A stretch of DNA of 64,000 bases from Streptomyces ruber (lineage in GTDB: Bacteria > Actinomycetota > Actinomycetes > Streptomycetales > Streptomycetaceae). The stretch lies in the NCBI RefSeq assembly GCF_014648075.1, contig NZ_BMQK01000022.1, forward strand, positions 1 through 64,000, given 5' to 3'. Position 1 is the stretch's first letter; each line of letters begins with the position of its first letter. Under the pieces are notes generated by a model that had not been told where the DNA came from, ran no database searches, and saw nothing but the letters and a program-made list of their open reading frames with translations. Made by a program: the position numbers and the translations under genes. Below, piece by piece: positions 1-12,762 of the stretch.

Positions 1-281
1 GCTCCTGGCAGGAGGGCACCGTCATCCGCTCCTGGCTGCTCGACCTCGCGGTCAACGCCCTCGACGACGACGAGCACCTGGACAAGCTGCGCGGCTATGC
101 GTCGGACTCCGGCGAGGGCCGCTGGACCGTGGAGGCGGCCATCGACAACGCCGTCCCGCTGCCCGCGATCACCGCGTCCCTTTTCGCCCGGTTCACCTCC
201 CGCCAGGAGGACTCCCCGCAGATGAAGATGATCGCCGCGCTGCGCAACCAGTTCGGCGGCCACGCGGTCGAGAAGAAGTAG
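1..281 (+). CDS. gnd: 6-phosphogluconate dehydrogenase, C-terminal end (partial)
   Basis: Only the last 92 residues are present, read in frame from base 3 to a TAG at 279-281; the 5' part lies before the window. The segment carries family C-terminal sequence such as WQEGTVIRSWLLDLA and TASLFARFTSRQ. The enzyme oxidatively decarboxylates 6-phosphogluconate to ribulose 5-phosphate in the cytosolic pentose phosphate pathway. In Streptomyces this gene lies between dnaN and recF, which matches what follows. The identification rests on this tail plus position. A one-mismatch DnaA box (TAGTCCACA, 279-287) overlaps the stop codon. Confidence 0.85.
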   Translation, partial: SWQEGTVIRSWLLDLAVNALDDDEHLDKLRGYASDSGEGRWTVEAAIDNAVPLPAITASLFARFTSRQEDSPQMKMIAALRNQFGGHAVEKK

Positions 282-319
282 TCCACACCCTGGGGGTGGC
301 ATCCTGCCCTCAGGAGTGA

Positions 320-350
320 CCCGGTTGTCCACAGGTCGTGGACAACCGGG
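320..350. promoter_or_regulatory. Inverted pair of DnaA boxes before recF
   Basis: A perfect inverted repeat with 13-bp arms (320-332 and 338-350, arm CCCGGTTGTCCAC) and a 5-base centre. The left arm holds a perfect TTGTCCACA box (325-333). The right arm holds its one-mismatch complement (337-345). It lies between gnd and recF, 78 bases before the recF start. It could be a DnaA-binding site or the gnd terminator hairpin; no T-run follows it. Confidence 0.6.
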
Positions 351-427
351 GGAGGAACCCGCAGCCCGGCGGGCCCCGGCAGCCGGGGACGCCCTGAGCA
401 CCACATTGGGGAGGTCGGCTCACGACC

Positions 428-1549
428 ATGCACGTCACGCATCTGTCGCTGGCCGACTTCCGGTCGTACGCCCGGGTCGAGGTCCCGCTCGGCCCGGGCG
501 TCACCGCGTTCGTGGGCCCGAACGGGCAGGGGAAGACGAATCTGGTCGAGGCGGTCGGCTACCTGGCGACCCTCGGCAGCCACCGCGTCGCCTCGGACGC
601 GCCTCTGGTCCGCATGGGCGCCGAGCGCGCGTACATCCGGGCACAGGTCAGCCAGGGCGAGCGGCAGCAGCTCGTCGAGCTGGAGCTCAACCCGGGCAGG
701 TCCAACCGCGCCCGCATCAACAGGTCCTCGCAGGTCAAGCCGCGCGACGTACTCGGCATCGTGCGCACCGTACTGTTCGCGCCCGAAGACCTCGCCCTGG
801 TCAAGGGCGACCCAGGGGAGCGGCGGCGCTTCCTCGACGAGCTGATCACGGCGCGCTCCCCGCGCATGGCCGGCGTGCGCTCCGACTACGACCGCGTCCT
901 CAAGCAGCGCAACACGCTGCTGAAGAGCGCCGCGCTCGCCCGGCGCCACGGCGGCCGCTCCATGGACCTGTCCACCCTGGACGTGTGGGACCAGCACCTC
1001 GCGCGCGTGGGTGCCGAACTGCTCGCCCAGCGCCTGGACCTGGTGGCCGCGCTCCAGCCGCTCACCGACAAGGCGTACGACCAGCTCGCGCCCGGCGGCG
1101 GTCCGGTCGCCCTCGAGTACAGGGCGTCGGCGCCCGGCGAGGGCCACACGCGCGAGGCGCTCTTCGAGCAGTTGACGGCCGCCCTCGCGGAAGCCCGCAA
1201 GCAGGAGATCGAGCGGGGCGTCACCCTGGTGGGACCGCACCGGGACGACCTGACCCTCAAACTCGGCCAGCTGCCGGCCAAGGGCTACGCGTCCCACGGC
1301 GAGTCCTGGTCGTACGCCCTGGCGCTGCGCCTCGCCTCGTACGACCTCCTGCGCGCCGAGGGCAACGAGCCGGTCCTCGTCCTCGACGACGTCTTCGCCG
1401 AGCTGGACGCCCGCAGGCGGGAGCGGCTCGCGGAGATCGTCGCCCCCGGGGAACAGGTCCTGGTCACCGCCGCGGTGGACGACGACGTACCGGACGTGCT
1501 GACCGGGACGCGGTACACCGTGTCCGACGGCACGGTGGAGCGCGCATGA
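428..1549 (+). CDS. recF: DNA replication and repair protein RecF
   Basis: The 373-residue product has the normal RecF length. RecF is a cytosolic SMC-like ATPase that binds gapped DNA at stalled forks and, with RecO and RecR, loads RecA. The Walker A motif GPNGQGKT is at residues 30-37, and the Walker B/D-loop segment VLVLDDVFAELD is near the C-terminus. The ATG at 428 follows a GGGGAGG ribosome-binding site. The stop overlaps the next start in an ATGA, so dciA is probably translationally coupled. Position after gnd and before gyrB is the conserved actinobacterial order. Confidence 0.97.
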   Translation: MHVTHLSLADFRSYARVEVPLGPGVTAFVGPNGQGKTNLVEAVGYLATLGSHRVASDAPLVRMGAERAYIRAQVSQGERQQLVELELNPGRSNRARINRSSQVKPRDVLGIVRTVLFAPEDLALVKGDPGERRRFLDELITARSPRMAGVRSDYDRVLKQRNTLLKSAALARRHGGRSMDLSTLDVWDQHLARVGAELLAQRLDLVAALQPLTDKAYDQLAPGGGPVALEYRASAPGEGHTREALFEQLTAALAEARKQEIERGVTLVGPHRDDLTLKLGQLPAKGYASHGESWSYALALRLASYDLLRAEGNEPVLVLDDVFAELDARRRERLAEIVAPGEQVLVTAAVDDDVPDVLTGTRYTVSDGTVERA

Positions 1550-2103
1550 GCGGCGACGGACCCGCCCCGGAGGCGAGCGGACCCGCGGCACGGAAGACGC
1601 CCGAGCCGTCCGGCGTCGACCTCGCGCGCGTGGCGCTCAGGGCGGCGAAAGAGGCCGCACGCGCGCGTGGCGATGCCGCGCAGCAGAAGCGGCAGGCCAG
1701 GCGCGGCGGCGGGTTGCGCTCCGGCGCGCGTGCCGACGGGCGTGATCCCATGGCGCTCGGCTCCGCCATCAACCGTCTGATCACCGAACGCGGCTGGGAG
1801 GCCCCCGCCGCCGTCGGCGGTGTGATGGGGCGCTGGCCCCAGATCGTCGGTGAGGACCTGGCCAAGCACTGCGAGCCGGAGCGGTACGACGAGGACGACC
1901 GGGTCCTGACGGTGCGCTGCGACTCCACGGCGTGGGCGACGAACCTCCGCCTATTGGCCCCGCAGCTGGTCGCCCGGCTCAACGAGGACCTCGGCCACGG
2001 CACGGTGACCGTGATCAAGGTGCTTGGCCCCGGCGGCCCCACCCGGCGCTTCGGCCCGCTGCGCGCCCCGGGCAGCACGGGGCCCGGGGACACCTACGGC
2101 TGA
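1546..2103 (+). CDS. dciA: DciA-type DUF721 protein, predicted helicase loader/regulator
   Basis: The product is 185 residues with the DUF721 (DciA) fold in its C-terminal half, including INRLITERGWEAPAAVGGVMGRWPQI split over about residues 70-100. The N-terminal third is charged and low in complexity. DciA is the ancestral bacterial partner of the replicative helicase DnaB, and M. tuberculosis Rv0004 holds the same position between recF and gyrB. The start overlaps the recF stop by 4 bases. Family assignment is firm; the helicase-loading role is inferred from characterised homologues. Confidence 0.88.
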   Translation: MSGDGPAPEASGPAARKTPEPSGVDLARVALRAAKEAARARGDAAQQKRQARRGGGLRSGARADGRDPMALGSAINRLITERGWEAPAAVGGVMGRWPQIVGEDLAKHCEPERYDEDDRVLTVRCDSTAWATNLRLLAPQLVARLNEDLGHGTVTVIKVLGPGGPTRRFGPLRAPGSTGPGDTYG

Positions 2104-2538
2104 CCCCGGGACACGCGAGGGTGACCGGAGTCACACAGAGGAATACGTCACGGCGGCCGAGCCCTCGGTGGGGCTTCCGGCCGCCGTTTCGTACCCGTTT
2201 GAGTCGGCGGAGCCGGGGGCGGACACCGACCTGACCCGGGGGTAGCCATGGGATCACGGCCCGAAGCGCTGAGTGGCGCTGTGAGCGTCTTGGAGCCCCG
2301 TTCCGCATATGGGGAGTCGCGCGAGACCGGTTCAGGGCGGCACATGCGGACTCAGGTACCGGCAAACCCCCATCACTGTCGGCGCTACCGGTAGACTGGA
2401 AGCTAATCCAGCCCCATTCGTGGGGACCGTTTCGGAAACACTGTGCAACGCTGACAAAAGCTTCCACCGCAACATGCCGCAGCCGCTCCGGCAGACCTGC
2501 CGGGAGTCTGGCTTGCGCTGTGCCAGAAAGGGCGCTTC
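2104..2538 (+). other. 435-bp intergenic region before gyrB
   Basis: No convincing gene is seen here. This is the expected gyrB promoter region, which in Streptomyces responds to supercoiling. A possible -10 hexamer, TAGACT (2392-2397), lies about 140 bases before the gyrB start, without a clear -35 partner. A short palindrome, GTTTCGGAAAC, occurs near 2429. It resembles half of a parS site but is not one. The promoter call is weak. Confidence 0.35.
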
Positions 2539-4602
<2,064 letters not shown>

Positions 4603-4643
4603 GTCGGTCCCGCTGACCGCTCCAGGAAGGATCTTCACCGGCC

Positions 4644-7238
<2,595 letters not shown>

Positions 7239-7256
7239 CGCGAGGAGTGAGTCATC

Positions 7257-8018
7257 GTGAGCGGAGCCACGGGCGCCGGATCGACCAGCAGGGAAACGGA
7301 CGGCGACCGTGGCTCCGCCACGGACTCGACTGCCTCTCACGACTCCGAGGGATCCCAGGGGGGAACCGTGACGGACACCCGAGGTCCGCAGACGCAGGCG
7401 CAGGCGACCGGTGGGGGATCCGCTCCCGTCGACCGGCCCACGACCCAGTTCGCCTCGCCGCTGCCCGGCAAGCGCCGGTCACGACAGCAGTCAGGGCCGT
7501 ACCACCCGCCGCAGGCCTACCGTACGGCCCCGGAGGGCCAGGACGGCATCGGTGAACCGGAAGCCGGACCGGAGGGCCAGGCGGGCCCCACGGGAGCTCC
7601 TGCGGGCGCCGTGCGACGCCCGCGCACGGGCGCGCGCACCATGCCGCGTACCCGCAAGGCACGCCTGCGCGTGGCCAAGGCCGACCCATGGTCGGTGATG
7701 AAGGTCAGCTTCCTGCTCTCCATCGCGCTCGGCATCTGCACGATCGTCGCGGCCGCCGTCCTCTGGATGGTCATGGACGCGATGGGCGTCTTCACGACGG
7801 TCGGCGGCACGATCTCCGAGGCGACCGGCTCCAACGATTCGAACGGTTTCGACCTGCAGTCGTTCCTGTCCCTCCCCAACGTTCTGATCTTCACGTCGAT
7901 CATCGCGGTCATCGACGTGGTCCTCGCCACGGCGCTCGCGACTCTGGGCGCGTTCATCTACAACCTGTCCGCCGGCTTCGTGGGCGGCGTGGAACTGACG
8001 CTGGCCGAGGACGAATGA
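7257..8018 (+). CDS. DUF3566 membrane protein
   Basis: The 253-residue product has a long disordered N-terminal half rich in G, P, Q and T. After a basic stretch (about 125-140), two membrane segments follow: VSFLLSIALGICTIVAAAVLWMV and, near the C-terminus, IFTSIIAVIDVVLATALATLGAFIYNL. This is the DUF3566 pattern. The family regularly follows gyrA in actinobacteria; its function is unknown. The GTG at 7257 follows GAGGAG and lies 18 bases after gyrA, so it is likely in the gyr operon. Confidence 0.85.
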   Translation: MSGATGAGSTSRETDGDRGSATDSTASHDSEGSQGGTVTDTRGPQTQAQATGGGSAPVDRPTTQFASPLPGKRRSRQQSGPYHPPQAYRTAPEGQDGIGEPEAGPEGQAGPTGAPAGAVRRPRTGARTMPRTRKARLRVAKADPWSVMKVSFLLSIALGICTIVAAAVLWMVMDAMGVFTTVGGTISEATGSNDSNGFDLQSFLSLPNVLIFTSIIAVIDVVLATALATLGAFIYNLSAGFVGGVELTLAEDE

Positions 8019-8081
8019 GCCTCGACCGATCGGGCGGCTGGGCCGGTACGGCCTCGGGGGACCCCTCGGAGGTCATCGATT

Positions 8082-8110
8082 TTGGGACTGCCCTCGTAGT
8101 GCGCTAATCT
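8082..8110 (+). promoter_or_regulatory. Promoter of tRNA-Ile
   Basis: A -35 element TTGGGA (8082-8087) and a -10 element TAATCT (8105-8110) are separated by 17 bases, 38 bases before the mature tRNA. The context GCTAATCTTC recurs before tRNA-Leu (30811-30820), which supports a shared housekeeping promoter type. Confidence 0.6.
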
Positions 8111-8148
8111 TCAGGAGTCAGCGCGCGGGACACACCGCAAAGCGCGGC

Positions 8149-8222
8149 GGGGCTATAGCTCAGTTGGTTAGAGCGCATCCCTGATAAGGATGAGGCCACA
8201 GGTTCAAATCCTGTTAGCCCCA
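8149..8222 (+). tRNA. tRNA-Ile (GAT anticodon)
   Basis: A complete cloverleaf of 74 bases is seen. The acceptor arm GGGGCTA (8149-8155) pairs with TAGCCCC (8215-8221). The anticodon loop CTGATAA puts GAT at 8183-8185. A TTCAAAT T-loop is present. CCA is encoded at 8223-8225, unlike the tRNA-Ala and tRNA-Leu genes in this window. It decodes AUC and AUU. Confidence 0.97.
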
Positions 8223-8228
8223 CCAGCA

Positions 8229-8264
8229 AGAGAACCCCCGGTCGGACACGACTGGGGGTTCTCT
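8229..8264 (+). terminator. Hairpin after tRNA-Ile
   Basis: A 16-bp stem with one G-U pair starts with AGAGAACCCCC (8229) and has a 4-base loop. It ends 4 bases after the encoded CCA would begin a trailer, so it is a likely terminator and processing boundary for the tRNA transcript. Confidence 0.75.
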
Positions 8265-8293
8265 CCATTGCGCTCCATTGCACTTCATTGCAC
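8264..8293 (+). repeat. Three 10-bp tandem units
   Basis: TCCATTGCGC, TCCATTGCAC and TTCATTGCAC follow one another between two terminator-like hairpins. This looks like local slippage or duplication with no coding role. Confidence 0.7.
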
Positions 8294-8318
8294 CTCGCAG
8301 AACCTCACAGCACGATTG

Positions 8319-8342
8319 CCCCCGACCGGTCACGGTCGGGGG
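8319..8342 (+). terminator. Second hairpin after tRNA-Ile
   Basis: A perfect 10-bp stem CCCCCGACCG / CGGTCGGGGG has a GTCA loop and is followed by TTCTC. It resembles the hairpin at 8229-8264 in sequence and flank (GGGGGTTCTC), which suggests a duplicated terminator. Confidence 0.6.
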
Positions 8343-8453
8343 TTCTCGCATTCGGCGTACGCAAGTCGCCTTGCGAGCGGGATCGGTGCGGATCAGGTCC
8401 CGGTCACGTCACTTCGTCACTGCGGATTCGAGGAGCGCGGGGAGCGGGGCGGG

Positions 8454-8801
8454 TCACTCCCGGAAGACCGGTGCCGGGGCGGAGGGCGTGGCCTCCGTGC
8501 GGTCTGTGACGTCGCTGGTGGCCGCCGCGGTGACCGTGGTCGGGCGGTGCCGGCAGGACGGTGAGGAGCCGTGGGCCTCGGCGCGGATGCGCTGTTTCAT
8601 CGTGGGAGGCAACGAGCCGCCGCGGGACGGGGGCCGCGAGATCGTCGCGGGTACCGTCTCCGCCGGTGCGCTGTTGCACGTTGACTCGGCCTGGGGTACC
8701 GCGGCGGACGCCGTGGTCGTGATGAGTCCGAGCGCGGTGCACAGCGACAGGAAGGCGGTGACGAGGGCCGTCCACAGCCTCATGACCTTGTTCCGGGCCA
8801 C
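8454..8801 (-). CDS. Small secreted protein, function unknown
   Basis: The 115-residue product begins MARNKVMRLW and runs into a hydrophobic stretch (residues about 10-30) ending TTTASAA, a plausible Sec signal peptide cut after ASA-A. The mature part is about 80 residues, with two cysteines (STCNSA and SSCRHR), and is rich in T, P and A. The GTG at 8801 follows GTGAGGG; an in-frame ATG is at residue 7. I do not recognise the family. The coding call rests on the signal peptide and minus-strand codon bias. Confidence 0.5.
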   Translation of the reverse strand: MARNKVMRLWTALVTAFLSLCTALGLITTTASAAVPQAESTCNSAPAETVPATISRPPSRGGSLPPTMKQRIRAEAHGSSPSCRHRPTTVTAAATSDVTDRTEATPSAPAPVFRE

Positions 8802-8987
8802 GATCCCTCACTTTCGGGTTGGGCGATTTGCGTACTTTCCTCATGATGTGTATGCGGATCGCGAAGTGGTGGACCGACGCCCGTGGCGTGTCGACCTTCA
8901 GATGAACACCACCCGGACGGGCGCATGGGTGTCGATCGCCTCCAGCGCGGTATCCGAGTGGGGAGTTGGCCACCGACGCAGGTCACT

Positions 8988-9001
8988 GATCGATATCGAT
9001 C
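8988..9001. promoter_or_regulatory. 14-bp palindrome before the DLW-39 gene
   Basis: GATCGATATCGATC is a perfect palindrome ending 6 bases before a TATAGT hexamer (9008-9013) that could be the -10 of the following gene. This is an operator-like placement, but no regulator can be assigned. Confidence 0.4.
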
Positions 9002-9058
9002 GGTGTGTATAGTCGGGCGCCAGAAGTCCCCTACGTCAAGGAAAGACGAGGTCGCGCG

Positions 9059-9187
9059 GTGAAGAAGCTTCTCCTGGTCGCACTGGCCGCCATCGGCGGG
9101 CTCCTCGTGTACCGCCAGATTCAGGCGGACCGCGCCGAGCAGGACCTGTGGACGGAGGCGACTGACTCCGTGCCCACGGGTTCGTGA
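9059..9187 (+). CDS. DLW-39 family small membrane protein
   Basis: The product has only 42 residues. MKKLLLVALAAIGGLLVYRQ forms one N-terminal hydrophobic segment, followed by a short acidic tail with the family hallmark DLW in EQDLWTEATDSV. The GTG at 9059 is preceded by GACGAGG. The name comes from the conserved DLW motif of this short actinobacterial family, whose role is unknown. It may be a membrane anchor or a leaderless exported peptide. Confidence 0.8.
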   Translation: MKKLLLVALAAIGGLLVYRQIQADRAEQDLWTEATDSVPTGS

Positions 9188-9372
9188 GTGGCGACACCTA
9201 CATCGAAGCAGACCCCGACCGCCTTCTGCGCGGTCGGGGTCTTGCGTTGTACGGGCCGGAGTGATCAGGTCCGCGGAGGGGAGTGATCCGGGCAGTCCGC
9301 GGCGGCGAGCGGGTGCTTCCCCTTCCGGCGGGGCAGGATGGCGGGATCCAGGGCTACGACGAGGGGTGGCGC

Positions 9373-10779
9373 GTGTTGGGGAGGCGTACGTTCCGGTGGC
9401 GGGCGGCGGCGGCCACTGCGGTGTTCCTGTGCGCGGTCGGCGCGCCGGCCGGGTCCGCCGGAGCCGCCGGTACGTCCGGTCCGGGGCCGTACGCCTTCGC
9501 CGAGGACGCCCGTACGATCGAGGGCGCGACGAGCACCACGGGCGCCGCACGGCTCGACCCCGGAACGACGTACCGGAGCTCCGTCGGAGCGGACGGCAAG
9601 CTCTACTACCGGCTCGAACTGGGCAGCGCGGCCAACGCCTACGTCTCCGCCACGGCCGTTCCCGCACCGGGAGCGACGGTTGCCTCCTCCGACGGGCTCA
9701 AGGTGACGGTGCAGGACGTCGACGGTCACAGTTGCTCGTCCGACACGGCCCGCTTCGGCCCGACGCGCAGCCCGCACCCGGTCACCGCGTGGGTGGTGCG
9801 CGAGGTCGGCCGTGATCCGTACATGTGCCAGGCGTCCGGGACGTACTACGTGCTCGTCGAGCGGGTCAGGACGGTCACCTCGTCGGAGGGGACGCGGAGC
9901 GACGAGGGGGACTGGGGGATCGAGCTCACCCATGTGTCGGAACCGTCCTTGCGGAAGGCCGGTGCGAGTACGGCTCCGGAGAGCTGGAGCTCCGCGACCC
10001 CCGAGGCTGTCACGGGCGACGGCAGGCCCCGTACGGGCGGTACGGGCTTCGCCTCGGCGAGCCCCGTGGCCGAGGGCGTCTGGCGGGAGACGGGCGACCT
10101 GAGGCCCGGTCAGACGCTCTACTACAGGGTGCCCGTGGACTGGGGGCAGCAGGTGTACGCCACGGCCGAGCTGGGCAGCTCCGACGGCGATGGTGACGGC
10201 TACGCGGGCAACGCGGCGGTGGTGTCCCTCTACAACCCCGTACGGGCGCTCGTGGACGACGTGACGTCTCCCTACGACGGCCGCCAGCGGTCCGTCGCCC
10301 TGGACCCGCTGCCTCCCGTGCGCTACGAGAACCGCTTCGCCGTCGACGACAGGACGAGCGGCATGCGGTTCGCCGGCTGGTACTACCTCGCGGTGCACCT
10401 CGGGACGTCGGTCGCCGACCGTGTCGGTGACGGGCCGTACGGGCTGACGCTGCGGGTGCGGGTGGAAGGCTCGCAGGACGCGGCGCCCGAGTACCTCACC
10501 GACACCGAGCCGCGGGGTGTGTTCACGGTGACGGCAGAGGACCGGAAGGCCGCGGAGAACGGGGAGAACGGCGGACCGGCGGGCGGGGGCGGCTCCAGGG
10601 ACTCCGGCGGGGGGAACGGCCCCGGCGGCAGCGCGGCGGCGTCGGGCGGCGACCGGGGGCCGGGGAGCGACACCACCGCCCTGACGGTGCTGGCCGTGGG
10701 AGGCATCGGCACCGGCAGCGTGCTGGTCCTGTGGCTGGGGCTGTGGGCGCTCGTGTCCCGGCGGCGCGCGGCTTCCTAG
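9373..10779 (+). CDS. Large exported protein with C-terminal membrane anchor, function unknown
   Basis: The 468-residue product has a signal peptide (RRTFRWRAAAATAVFLCAVGAPAGSAGAAG) and an extracellular region of about 340 residues. Two similar blocks appear there: DPGTTYRSSVGADGKLYYRLELG and, later, RPGQTLYYRVPVDWGQQVYATAELG, suggesting repeated beta-sandwich domains. A Gly/Ser-rich linker precedes a membrane helix (ALTVLAVGGIGTGSVLVLWLGLWALV) and an RRRAAS tail. I chose the GTG at 9373 because GAGGGG lies just before it and the signal peptide then sits at the N-terminus. No catalytic motif is seen. It converges with a kinase gene 12 bases away. Confidence 0.75.
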   Translation: MLGRRTFRWRAAAATAVFLCAVGAPAGSAGAAGTSGPGPYAFAEDARTIEGATSTTGAARLDPGTTYRSSVGADGKLYYRLELGSAANAYVSATAVPAPGATVASSDGLKVTVQDVDGHSCSSDTARFGPTRSPHPVTAWVVREVGRDPYMCQASGTYYVLVERVRTVTSSEGTRSDEGDWGIELTHVSEPSLRKAGASTAPESWSSATPEAVTGDGRPRTGGTGFASASPVAEGVWRETGDLRPGQTLYYRVPVDWGQQVYATAELGSSDGDGDGYAGNAAVVSLYNPVRALVDDVTSPYDGRQRSVALDPLPPVRYENRFAVDDRTSGMRFAGWYYLAVHLGTSVADRVGDGPYGLTLRVRVEGSQDAAPEYLTDTEPRGVFTVTAEDRKAAENGENGGPAGGGGSRDSGGGNGPGGSAAASGGDRGPGSDTTALTVLAVGGIGTGSVLVLWLGLWALVSRRRAAS

Positions 10780-10791
10780 CCGGCCCGGAGC

Positions 10792-12519
10792 TCAGAGCCG
10801 GGCCAGGGCCCAGAAGCCCACGGCGAAGCAGAGCAGGGCGAGGAGCAGGACCGGGACGGCCACCTTGGCGGGCGGGCCGGGGCGGCGCCGTGACGCCTTC
10901 TTCTTCGGCCTGCGCCGCGAGTGGCGCGGGACGCCGGAGGACGGAACGCCGACGGAACCGCCGGCGGCGTGGGCGTGCCGCTGCACCGCCGCGCTCGGCT
11001 CCTGGGGGCGTACCGGGGGCACCGGGCTCACCGGGTCCAAGGGCGGGAGCGGCTGGGGGGAGAACGTGTGGGTGGAGTCCGCGTGCAGGGGAGCGTAGGC
11101 GGGAGCCGGGTTCGAACGCGCCGTCGGGGTGCGGGCGGCGGCCAGGTGGGGCCGGGGTTGCTCCTGGGGGTCGGGTGCCGGTACCGGTGACTGGGCCTGG
11201 GGCAGAGGTGGCGGCAGGTGGAAGCTGCCCGTGTCCGACATCGTGGACGGCCGCGAGGGCTCCGGGGCACGCGCCGGCCGCGGTGGTACGGCGGGAGGAC
11301 CGGGATCGGTGGCGGGAGGCAGCCGTACGGCTCCCTGGGCGGCGTACGGGGACAGGGAGCCGTGGGGGGAGCCGGTCGGCGGGGGCGCGCTGCTCGGCAT
11401 GGGCGGCGGTGTGACGGGGGGCCTGGGCAAGGGGGTCGCCGGGAGGGCCGGTGGGGTGGTGCCCGTGCCCGTGCCCGTTCCTGTTCCCGTGCTCGCGCCT
11501 GCAGCCGGACCCGTGCCCGTGCCGGTGCCCGTGCCCGTACCGGCGCCGGAGGGCCCGTCGGCGCCGCTCGTCGTGCCGCCCGTGGCGCGGACCGGCGCGC
11601 CTCCGGTGGTGCCCGTGTCCAGGCCGGAAGCCCTTCTGAGCGGCCCCGCGGGGGCGAATCCCTCAGGCAGCGGTCCCAGTTGGTCGAAGACCTCGACCGT
11701 CTCGTCCTCGTCGGGGTCCGGCTCCGGCAGGAGTTCCGCGGCCGCGGCGAGCGCCTTGCGGGCTCCTGTGGCGGTCCGGAAGCGGGCCAGCGGGTCGGGC
11801 TGGATGAGCGTGGCCACGACCTGCCACAGCGGCTCGGGGATGTTCTTCGGCGGACCCGGTGTGCCGTGGGCCGCGAAGTGCTCGATCAGCGACCTGGTGT
11901 CGGGCTTGGCGCCCTCCAGGAGATAGAGGGCGACCAGACCCACGGCGAACAGGTCGGCCGGGAAGTCGGGCTCCGCGCCCATCATCTGCTCGGGAGCGAG
12001 GTAACCGGGGGTGCCCACCACGTAGTTGGTCTCGGTCAGCCGGGGCTCGCCGAGGCGCATCGCGATACCGAAGTCGGACAGGCGCAGATGCGGCCGGGCC
12101 GTGCCGGTGGCCTCCAGCAGGACGTTGGCGGGCTTGATGTCCCGGTGCACGACGTCCTCGCTGTGGACGGCAGCGAGCCCGGAGAGGAGCTGGTCGAGCA
12201 GGGTGCAGACGAACGCGGGCGGCAGCGGGCCGTAGTCGTTGACCAGGTTGACCAGGGAGCCCCCCGCGACCAGTTGCATGGTGAACAGGACCTGGTCGTC
12301 GTCGGCGGCCCAGCTGGTCGGTGCGAGCACGTGCGGGTGATCGATCCGCAGGGCCTGCTCCCGTACGAAGCGCAGCAAGGAATGCGCGTCGCGCTGCTGG
12401 AGGACCTTGGCGGCCACGTAGCGGCGCCGCCGGTGGTCCCAGGCACGCCATACGGCGCCCACCCCTCCGTGCCCGATCGGGTCGACCAGTTCGTACCGGC
12501 CGGCGAAGACCTCACCCAT
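10792..12519 (-). CDS. Tail-anchored Ser/Thr protein kinase
   Basis: The 575-residue product has a Hanks-type kinase domain in residues 1-265: the glycine loop IGHGGVGAVW, Lys38 in AAKVL, the catalytic loop HRDIKPANV with Asp127, DFG at 149-151, and GTPGYLAPE. A long Pro/Ser/Thr-rich region with (GT)n runs follows. The last about 24 residues (VAVPVLLLALLCFAVGFWALARL) form one membrane helix ending at the C-terminus. There is thus no outside sensor domain, unlike PknB. The start ATG is at 12519. The substrate is unknown. Confidence 0.9.
   Translation of the reverse strand: MGEVFAGRYELVDPIGHGGVGAVWRAWDHRRRRYVAAKVLQQRDAHSLLRFVREQALRIDHPHVLAPTSWAADDDQVLFTMQLVAGGSLVNLVNDYGPLPPAFVCTLLDQLLSGLAAVHSEDVVHRDIKPANVLLEATGTARPHLRLSDFGIAMRLGEPRLTETNYVVGTPGYLAPEQMMGAEPDFPADLFAVGLVALYLLEGAKPDTRSLIEHFAAHGTPGPPKNIPEPLWQVVATLIQPDPLARFRTATGARKALAAAAELLPEPDPDEDETVEVFDQLGPLPEGFAPAGPLRRASGLDTGTTGGAPVRATGGTTSGADGPSGAGTGTGTGTGTGPAAGASTGTGTGTGTGTTPPALPATPLPRPPVTPPPMPSSAPPPTGSPHGSLSPYAAQGAVRLPPATDPGPPAVPPRPARAPEPSRPSTMSDTGSFHLPPPLPQAQSPVPAPDPQEQPRPHLAAARTPTARSNPAPAYAPLHADSTHTFSPQPLPPLDPVSPVPPVRPQEPSAAVQRHAHAAGGSVGVPSSGVPRHSRRRPKKKASRRRPGPPAKVAVPVLLLALLCFAVGFWALARL
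11459..11545 (-). repeat. CCCGTG hexamer array inside the kinase gene
   Basis: Two runs of a CCCGTG-type hexamer (about 11459-11489 and 11511-11545) encode Gly-Thr repeats in the kinase linker. Such arrays slip readily, so linker length probably varies between strains. Confidence 0.75.
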
Positions 12520-12762
12520 GGCTGTGCGTCGCTCCCCCCTTCAGTCCCTCCTCGGCTGGTTGCCGTTCGGCGAGCGCTACGGCTCCCTTCGACCGGCTCG
12601 GGTGCGACGGCCCGGTCGTTCGGGTTCCCAGCGTTCTCGTTCTTCAGTTCTTCGCTTTTCCGCCTGTCGTGTCCCACTCCCCAGCTCCGCGAGCTGTTAT
12701 GCCGTGGGCGTCCGGTTGCTTTCCCGGCCGCCGGACCCCCCTGTCGGCGACCGGGAGCCGGC

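Noticed and set aside
320..350. DnaA-box pair considered as the replication origin
   Set aside because: Only two or three boxes are present, and dnaA/dnaN are not in the window. The origin lies upstream of gnd in this gene order.
2429..2439. GTTTCGGAAAC before gyrB considered as parS
   Set aside because: It lacks the central CACGTG core and is only 11 bases, so it does not meet the consensus.
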